From contig BMUX01000009.1 in the NCBI GenBank assembly GCA_014650415.1, positions 62,001 to 126,000 of the forward strand: a DNA stretch of 64,000 nt. The letters are read 5' to 3'. The position numbers and the translations under genes were made by a program. Source of the stretch: Streptomyces spiroverticillatus. GTDB taxonomy: Bacteria; Actinomycetota; Actinomycetes; Streptomycetales; Streptomycetaceae. This document shows positions 59,226 to 64,000 of this stretch, piece after piece (positions within the stretch are counted from its first letter, which is position 1; each line of letters opens with the position of its first letter). Below the pieces are notes generated by a model. That model saw only the letters and a program-made list of their open reading frames with translations. It did not search any database and was not told the origin of the DNA.

Positions 59226-61196
59226 TCAGCCGGACGGCAGCTCGTACCGGCTGGGCACCGGGAAGTAGGTCTCCAGGAACGGGCGCAGCAGCGCGTTGCT
59301 GCGTGCCATGTCCGCTTCCGTGGAGAGGGTGTCGTTGAGGCAGAAGGCGGCCTTGTCGCGGTCCAGGAGCAGCCGGTCGAGGCGGTTGGCGGCGTTCGGC
59401 TTGGAGACGTCGATGTAGGAGTACTCGATGTCGCTGGGCAGCGCGCGCCGGGTGTGGAACGCGTAGTAGTGGTACAGCGACGACGGGATGGCGATGTCGC
59501 TGCTGCTGCGGAAGCGCTGTGCGGCGGTCTGCCGGTGCTGCTCGGCGAACTCCGTCTCGATCTCCGCGAGCACCGTGCGCGACAGTGCGTGCGGGACGTG
59601 CCGCATCTTGCCGACGGGGGTGGTGCCGAAGCGCTCCTCTATGAGGGCGCGGTTGTTCTTGCCGGCGATGGAGACGGGGACGTCGTCGGGGCCGGGCGGG
59701 CCGAGGGGCACCAGCGCCGGTGACGGGAAGAACTTGGTGAGGCCGTTGGAGAGGAAGAAGTCCTTGGGGGACGCCTCCTCGCCGAGGAAGACGTCGTCGT
59801 TGAAGTAGAGGAAGTGCTCGGCGAGCCCCTCGATGTGGTGCAGCTGGCTCTCGATGGCGTGCGAGTTGAACGTCGGCAGCACCGAGGGGTCGCGGAAGAT
59901 CTCGCGGTGGCTGACCACCTTGAGGCCCGGCTGCGAGGTGTCCAGCCACGCGGGGGTCTGGTCGTCGGTGACCAGGTGGATCGTGCGCACCCAGGGGGCG
60001 TACATCTCCAGGGAGCGCAGGGAGTAGCGCAGTTCCTCGTGGTCGGCGTACCGGGCGGCGTTGGCGGCCTCCTCGTGGTACGAGGTGCCGCTGACGGAGG
60101 CGCGGCGCTCCAGCCAGGCGGGGTCGGAGCCGTCCACCCAGGTGTAGACGACGTCGACCGGGAAGGGGATGTCGTCGGGCAGGACGGTGACGAACTCCTC
60201 GCGGGTGCGCACCGTCACCGACGAGGTGTCGCGCGTGCCGTGCGGCGCGGTGAACGTCGCCACGGGCACCTCGACCGACTCGGCGGCGACGGCCACCGAC
60301 TCGGTGACGGCGTTGCGGCGCAGCGCGGGGGCGGTCAGCCGGTCGTCGGTCTCGCGGGTCCAGAACTCGACCTCGCAGCCGCTCTCGGGGCCCAGGACCA
60401 GGCGGCGGGTGGCGTCGGTGCGGTACCAGAACAGGTGCACCGAGGCGGCGCGCTCGTAGCGGCGCCAACCCGCGCCGCGGTAGGCGGGGGCGACGCGCGG
60501 CTTGTCGTCGCCGTGGGCGCCGAAGTAGCCGGGGAGGGTGTGGCACAGCTCCTGGAGGGTTTCCAGGGTGCGGCCCCGGTCGACCGCGGAGACGGCGACG
60601 GTGGTGGTGCCGGTCTGGCTGCCCCGTACGCAGAAGTAGTCGATGTCCGCGGCCTCCAGGGCGGCGGTGACGGCCGCGAGGTTGGCTCTGCGGGCCGTCT
60701 GGGGGGAGAGCCGCTCCTCGGTGAAGGCGATGCGCGGGCGGCCGTCCACGGCGACGACAGCGCCGCCGGAGGAGGCGATCAGCGGGCGGTGCTGGGCGCC
60801 GAGGCGGGCGTTGCGGACCTGGCGGACGCCCTGGACGACGGTGGCGGCGCTGACGGCCTTCTTGATGCCGCGGCGCATCTCGGGCGAGTACCGCCCGGCT
60901 ATCGCGCGCCGCAGCCGCATCGGGGTGACCTTGCGGTACGCGGCGACCAGCGGGGACGACTCGGTGTTCACGGCACCGGCGGCACGCACGGCGGGGCTGC
61001 CGCCGGCGGAGGCGCCGGGGGCACCGGCACCGGCACCGGTGACAGCGGAAGCACCGGCGTCGGCGGAAGCACCGGTGCCGGTGGCAGCCGGTGCTGACGG
61101 TGCCGAGGAGCTGTCGGCGTCGTCGGTCGCGGCCGTCGGTACGGACGGCCCCACGGCCTGCCGCACGGTCGCCTTCGCGTCCTCGATCTGCTTCAT
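59226..61196 (-). CDS. Stealth-family sugar phosphotransferase
   Basis: A 656-residue protein. After a low-complexity Ala/Gly/Ser/Thr leader (about 20-65) and an alpha/beta part, the Stealth regions appear: CR1 DVVYTWVDGSDPAW, CR2 ELRYSLRSLEMYAPWVR...VTDDQTPAWL, CR3 HVPHAL and CR4 near the end. Such enzymes transfer hexose-1-phosphate to build capsule or wall polymers, as in Neisseria SacB and human GlcNAc-1-phosphotransferase. ATG 61196, divergent from the next gene. A role in a phosphodiester-linked surface glycan is inferred. Confidence 0.9.
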   Translation of the reverse strand: MKQIEDAKATVRQAVGPSVPTAATDDADSSSAPSAPAATGTGASADAGASAVTGAGAGAPGASAGGSPAVRAAGAVNTESSPLVAAYRKVTPMRLRRAIAGRYSPEMRRGIKKAVSAATVVQGVRQVRNARLGAQHRPLIASSGGAVVAVDGRPRIAFTEERLSPQTARRANLAAVTAALEAADIDYFCVRGSQTGTTTVAVSAVDRGRTLETLQELCHTLPGYFGAHGDDKPRVAPAYRGAGWRRYERAASVHLFWYRTDATRRLVLGPESGCEVEFWTRETDDRLTAPALRRNAVTESVAVAAESVEVPVATFTAPHGTRDTSSVTVRTREEFVTVLPDDIPFPVDVVYTWVDGSDPAWLERRASVSGTSYHEEAANAARYADHEELRYSLRSLEMYAPWVRTIHLVTDDQTPAWLDTSQPGLKVVSHREIFRDPSVLPTFNSHAIESQLHHIEGLAEHFLYFNDDVFLGEEASPKDFFLSNGLTKFFPSPALVPLGPPGPDDVPVSIAGKNNRALIEERFGTTPVGKMRHVPHALSRTVLAEIETEFAEQHRQTAAQRFRSSSDIAIPSSLYHYYAFHTRRALPSDIEYSYIDVSKPNAANRLDRLLLDRDKAAFCLNDTLSTEADMARSNALLRPFLETYFPVPSRYELPSG

Positions 61197-61498
61197 TACC
61201 CCTCGCCCGCCCTTGATGATCCCGAACCGGAAACCGGCCCATTCACCTAAACTTTACAAACGCAACAGCCAAGGCACTTCCGCCGGACTCCTCTCATCAA
61301 TGAGGACAGAGGGAATTCAGAGGAAGTTCGCTCCCGGTCCACAGAGTGGCGTCGATCACACTCCCCTGTCCGGGAGTTGGGCCGCCTCGGGAATTTGCCG
61401 CAGCGTGCACGCCCTTGGCAGGATGCCGGGACCCCGGACCGCCCAGCGGCCGAACAGAGAGTGAACATCACCGTGAGTGACGATTTCTTGAGCGGCTC
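61197..61498. promoter_or_regulatory. divergent promoter region (gene-free, 302 bp)
   Basis: No gene is seen. An AT-rich stretch TTCACCTAAACTTTACAAA lies at 61241-61259, where promoters of the Stealth gene may be. At the right end a short ORF of 13 codons (61461-61502) precedes the next gene and its TGA overlaps the ATG at 61499. Confidence 0.45.
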
Positions 61499-61502
61499 AT
61501 GA
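61461..61502 (+). CDS. possible 13-codon leader ORF
   Basis: GTG 61461 reads MNITVSDDFLSGS and ends at TGA 61500-61502, which overlaps the ATG of the next gene as ATGA. This is the geometry of translational coupling. No good ribosome-binding site is seen except GAGA just before it, so it may be chance. Confidence 0.3.
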   Translation: MNITVSDDFLSGS

Positions 61503-62575
61503 ACGACGCCCTGCTCTCCCAGGCCGTCAAGGCCGTCTCCCGCGCCCGGCGCACCGCGGGCCGTGTCCGCCGCCGTGTGGAGCGGATCAACACGGTTCCG
61601 GCGCTGGGCGCACGGGTCGGGTCCCGGCCGACGCTGCCGCCCGTGCACCTCTCCCTGCTGTCGGGACGGACCCTCAATCTGGCCGTCCGATGCCCCTCCG
61701 CGAGCACCCCGCCGGAGCACGCCCGCCTCGTGTTCGAGCACCGGGGCCGGCGACAGAGCGTGACGCTCGCACAGGAAAAGCACCCCGAGGGGCTGCTCCT
61801 GACCGCCACGGTGTCACTGCGGCACGCGGAACTGGACGCACCGGAGGCGACCGGCCCGCGCCTTTCCGACGGTGTGTGGAGACTCACTGTCGTCACGACC
61901 GACCGCACCGGCAACGAGAGCCGCTACGGCATAGCCGACCCCACCGCCACGGCACCCGAGGGTCCGACCCTGCCGCACTCCCCCAGCACCACCAGTGGTG
62001 CTCTGTTCCGCCCGGTGCGGTCGGTCGACGGGCACGCCATGATCAAGGTGTCCGGCCCGCGCGAGCAGGCCGAGCTGCTCGGCTTCGACCTGTACTGGGA
62101 CCGGGTGACGGTGCAAGGACGGCTGTTGACCACCGCCGCCCCGCACACCGCCTGGACCGTCGAAGCGGTACGCCGCGGAAGCTCCTCGGCGACAGTGCGC
62201 GTGACGCCCGTCTGGGACGGCGACCGCTTCACCTTCGACGTCCCGCTGGACGCCATGGCCCGCGGCGCCAAGGGTGCCCGGGTGTGGGACTTCCAGCTCC
62301 AGCGCGGCCGCAGCAAGGCCAGGCTGGGGCGCAGGCTCACCGACGTACGCCATCCCAAGAAGGTGCTCCGTACGCCGTTCCGGACCATCGCCACCCCGGC
62401 CGGCGCCCTGCTGCGCGTCCACGCGCACCTCTCCCCGGCGGGCACCTTCGCGGTGAACTGCGCGCCGCTGCCGAACCCGGCCAAGGACACCCCGCCGAAC
62501 CCGGCCGCCACCACCACCGCCACCGCCAAGACCCCCACGACCGCCACCCCCACGCCCGAGGACTCCGCCCGATGA
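61499..62575 (+). CDS. Unrecognised protein of the surface glycan locus
   Basis: A 358-residue protein with no motif I recognise. It has no signal peptide; the N-terminal 30 residues are Arg-rich and helical. Residues 45-310 look beta-rich with repeated hydrophobic strands, and the last 35 residues are Pro/Thr/Ala-rich. Its ATG overlaps the leader ORF and its TGA overlaps the glycosyltransferase ATG (ATGA), so they are made together. Homologues in Streptomyces are often called transferase, without proof. Confidence 0.7.
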   Translation: MNDALLSQAVKAVSRARRTAGRVRRRVERINTVPALGARVGSRPTLPPVHLSLLSGRTLNLAVRCPSASTPPEHARLVFEHRGRRQSVTLAQEKHPEGLLLTATVSLRHAELDAPEATGPRLSDGVWRLTVVTTDRTGNESRYGIADPTATAPEGPTLPHSPSTTSGALFRPVRSVDGHAMIKVSGPREQAELLGFDLYWDRVTVQGRLLTTAAPHTAWTVEAVRRGSSSATVRVTPVWDGDRFTFDVPLDAMARGAKGARVWDFQLQRGRSKARLGRRLTDVRHPKKVLRTPFRTIATPAGALLRVHAHLSPAGTFAVNCAPLPNPAKDTPPNPAATTTATAKTPTTATPTPEDSAR

Positions 62576-64000
62576 AGATCACGTTCCTGCTCACCTGGGG
62601 CGACGAGATGGGCGGCACCGAGCTGGCCGTCTACACCCAGGCCGCCCATCTCGCCCACCGCCACGAGGTCGAGGTGCTCAGCGTGGTGAAGACCCGGGAG
62701 GAACCTTTCTTCCCGGCCGGGCGGGCGATACCCCGCCGCTACCTGGTCGACCGCACGGGCTCCCACCCCCGCCCGGTGCGCGAGCACGACCTGGACGCGA
62801 AGACCTGCCGCACCCTGGCCTCCCAGCCCAGCGAGATCATCGACCCCGCGTGGGAGCCGACCTTCGACCGGCTCACCGACATCGAGATGACCCGCGCCCT
62901 CAGCGCCCTCGACAGCGACGTCGTGATCAGCACGTCGCCCGCGCTGATGGCCGCCGTCGCCCAGCTGGTGCCGTCGCGCGTGATCACCGTCAACCAGGAG
63001 CACCGCGCCTCCCAGCAGCGCGGCGCCGACGTCGAGCCGCTGCTCGCGCAGGCCTGCCGGATCGACGCGCTGGTCGCGCTGACCGACCGTACGAAGGACT
63101 GGTTCGCCGACTCCCTCGGCCGCTCGGCCCCCGAGCTGCACGCCATCCCCAACGCCGTCCCCGACGGCTTCCGGCCGCGCTCCGACCTCGGCAACAAGAC
63201 CATCGTCATGGCCGCGCGCCTGATGGCGGGCAAGCAGGTCGACCACGCCATCGAGGCGTTCGCGCAGATCGCCGGCGAGCACCCGGAGTGGAAGCTGCGC
63301 ATCCTCGGCGACGGCCCGCACGAGGTGCGCCTGCGCCGCCTGATCGAGGGCCTCGCCCTGCACGACCGGGTCGAACTCCTGGGCCGCAGCGCCAACATGG
63401 AGCAGGAGTGGGCGGCCGCCGGCCTCGCCGTCCAGTCCTCCCGCAGCGAGGCGTTCCCGCTGGTCCTCCTCGAAATGTTCGCCGCGGGCGTCCCCGTCGT
63501 CTCGTACGACGTCGTGACCGGACCCGCCGAGATCATCCGGCACGGCGTCGACGGCCTCCTCGTCCCCGCGGGCGACAAGGACGCGCTCGCCGTCGCGATG
63601 TCGAAGCTGATGGCCGACGACGAGATGCGCCGCGCGTACGGGCAGGCGGCCCGCGAGGGCGTATACGAGCGCTTCAACTCCGAGCGGATCACCGCCCTCT
63701 GGGAGGACCTCTTCGCCCGGCTGGTGGCGCGCCGCGACGACCCGCGCCGGCTCGCCGAGCGCGCGGACCGCACCGCGCACCGGATCGCCGCGGGCGGCAG
63801 CCGCAGCTTCACCCCGGCCGCACCGGTGTCCATGCTCGCGGGCTCCTCCGACGAGCAGAAGGCCCGCGAGGTGCTGCTCCAGGCGCAGGACCGCACCGGC
63901 ACCCTGGTCCGCTCGGCGGGCCGGCTCGCCGAGGTGCGCGACGACATCCTCGCGCCGCGCATGGCCGACTGGAACCTGGAGCTGGCCACCGACGCGCTCA
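62572..64000 (+). CDS. GT4-type glycosyltransferase, 3' end beyond the window
   Basis: ATG 62572 is open to the end of the window (476 codons, no stop). The fold is GT-B: N-terminal LLTWGDEMGGTELAVYTQAAHL, then AARLMAGKQVDHAIEAFAQIA near residue 210 and the E-x7-E motif SRSEAFPLVLLEMFAAGVPVVS near residue 300 that binds the nucleotide sugar. It should transfer a sugar to a surface polymer. Start overlaps the preceding stop as ATGA. The last 90 codons seem to begin a C-terminal extension beyond the GT domain. Confidence 0.9.
   Translation, partial: MKITFLLTWGDEMGGTELAVYTQAAHLAHRHEVEVLSVVKTREEPFFPAGRAIPRRYLVDRTGSHPRPVREHDLDAKTCRTLASQPSEIIDPAWEPTFDRLTDIEMTRALSALDSDVVISTSPALMAAVAQLVPSRVITVNQEHRASQQRGADVEPLLAQACRIDALVALTDRTKDWFADSLGRSAPELHAIPNAVPDGFRPRSDLGNKTIVMAARLMAGKQVDHAIEAFAQIAGEHPEWKLRILGDGPHEVRLRRLIEGLALHDRVELLGRSANMEQEWAAAGLAVQSSRSEAFPLVLLEMFAAGVPVVSYDVVTGPAEIIRHGVDGLLVPAGDKDALAVAMSKLMADDEMRRAYGQAAREGVYERFNSERITALWEDLFARLVARRDDPRRLAERADRTAHRIAAGGSRSFTPAAPVSMLAGSSDEQKAREVLLQAQDRTGTLVRSAGRLAEVRDDILAPRMADWNLELATDAL

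Noticed and set aside
1..64000. CRISPR arrays, insertion sequences, integrase or phage genes, attachment sites next to tRNA-Ala
   Set aside because: No regularly spaced repeats with unique spacers, no transposase or integrase motifs, and no copy of the tRNA 3' end elsewhere in the window were seen by eye.

Overview
The window is about 72% GC, uses many GTG and TTG starts and very G/C-rich third codon positions, and carries a SsgA-like sporulation protein fragment, SepX, HrdD and a DUF6227-type protein. Together these indicate a Streptomyces or close relative chromosome, in a conserved part of the chromosome. No insertion sequence, prophage, CRISPR array or rRNA was seen.

Left part (1-24 kb). 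After the tail of a SsgA-like gene comes a tricorn protease, preceded by three near-palindromes spaced exactly 28 bp. Next is a translationally coupled Baeyer-Villiger monooxygenase / alpha-beta hydrolase / short-chain dehydrogenase operon, divergent from a MerR regulator. Then come exonuclease III, a GNAT protein, tRNA-Ala(CGC) and a minus-strand block galU, moeA/glp, moaC, moaB, rimJ-like, sepX, with a divergent 5-formyltetrahydrofolate cyclo-ligase. This block matches the gene order in which a gephyrin-like protein (Glp) and its membrane receptor (GlpR/SepX) act in actinobacterial division. It is followed by a penicillin-acylase family enzyme with a Gly/Thr-rich linker, a K+/H+ antiporter, an MFS exporter, a FmdB-type zinc ribbon gene behind a CIRCE element, MTA phosphorylase, a SAF-domain protein and MscL.

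Middle (24.8-35.3 kb). A co-oriented set of genes for low-oxygen metabolism lies on the minus strand: pyruvate formate-lyase, its activating enzyme, a NarI-like membrane cytochrome b, a NasA/NarB-type molybdopterin oxidoreductase, a four-cluster ferredoxin, a Rieske protein, a small membrane protein and a NarK nitrate transporter. The region upstream of pfl holds a perfect Rex operator and two DosR/OsdR-like boxes, so redox and hypoxia control of fermentation plus nitrate respiration is the most economical reading.

Right part (35.3-64 kb). LtrA, a P1-type peptidase, a DUF6227 protein, a secreted M4 metalloprotease (LacI-type operator upstream), the fruR-fruK-fruA fructose operon, a DHA2 MFS exporter with a divergent WYL regulator, sigma factor HrdD (preceded by a canonical SigR promoter), a phosphinothricin-acetyltransferase-like GNAT, a questin-oxidase-like protein, a LigB/DODA dioxygenase with a divergent MarR regulator, a second DHA2 exporter, a TetR regulator behind three tandem 15-bp repeats, and an M6 metalloprotease behind a perfect CRP-type palindrome. 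The end of the window is a cell-surface glycan locus: a Tat-type PIG-L deacetylase lipoprotein, a Stealth phosphotransferase, an unrecognised protein and a GT4 glycosyltransferase that runs off the edge.

All calls come from reading the sequence and from family knowledge; no database search was run.
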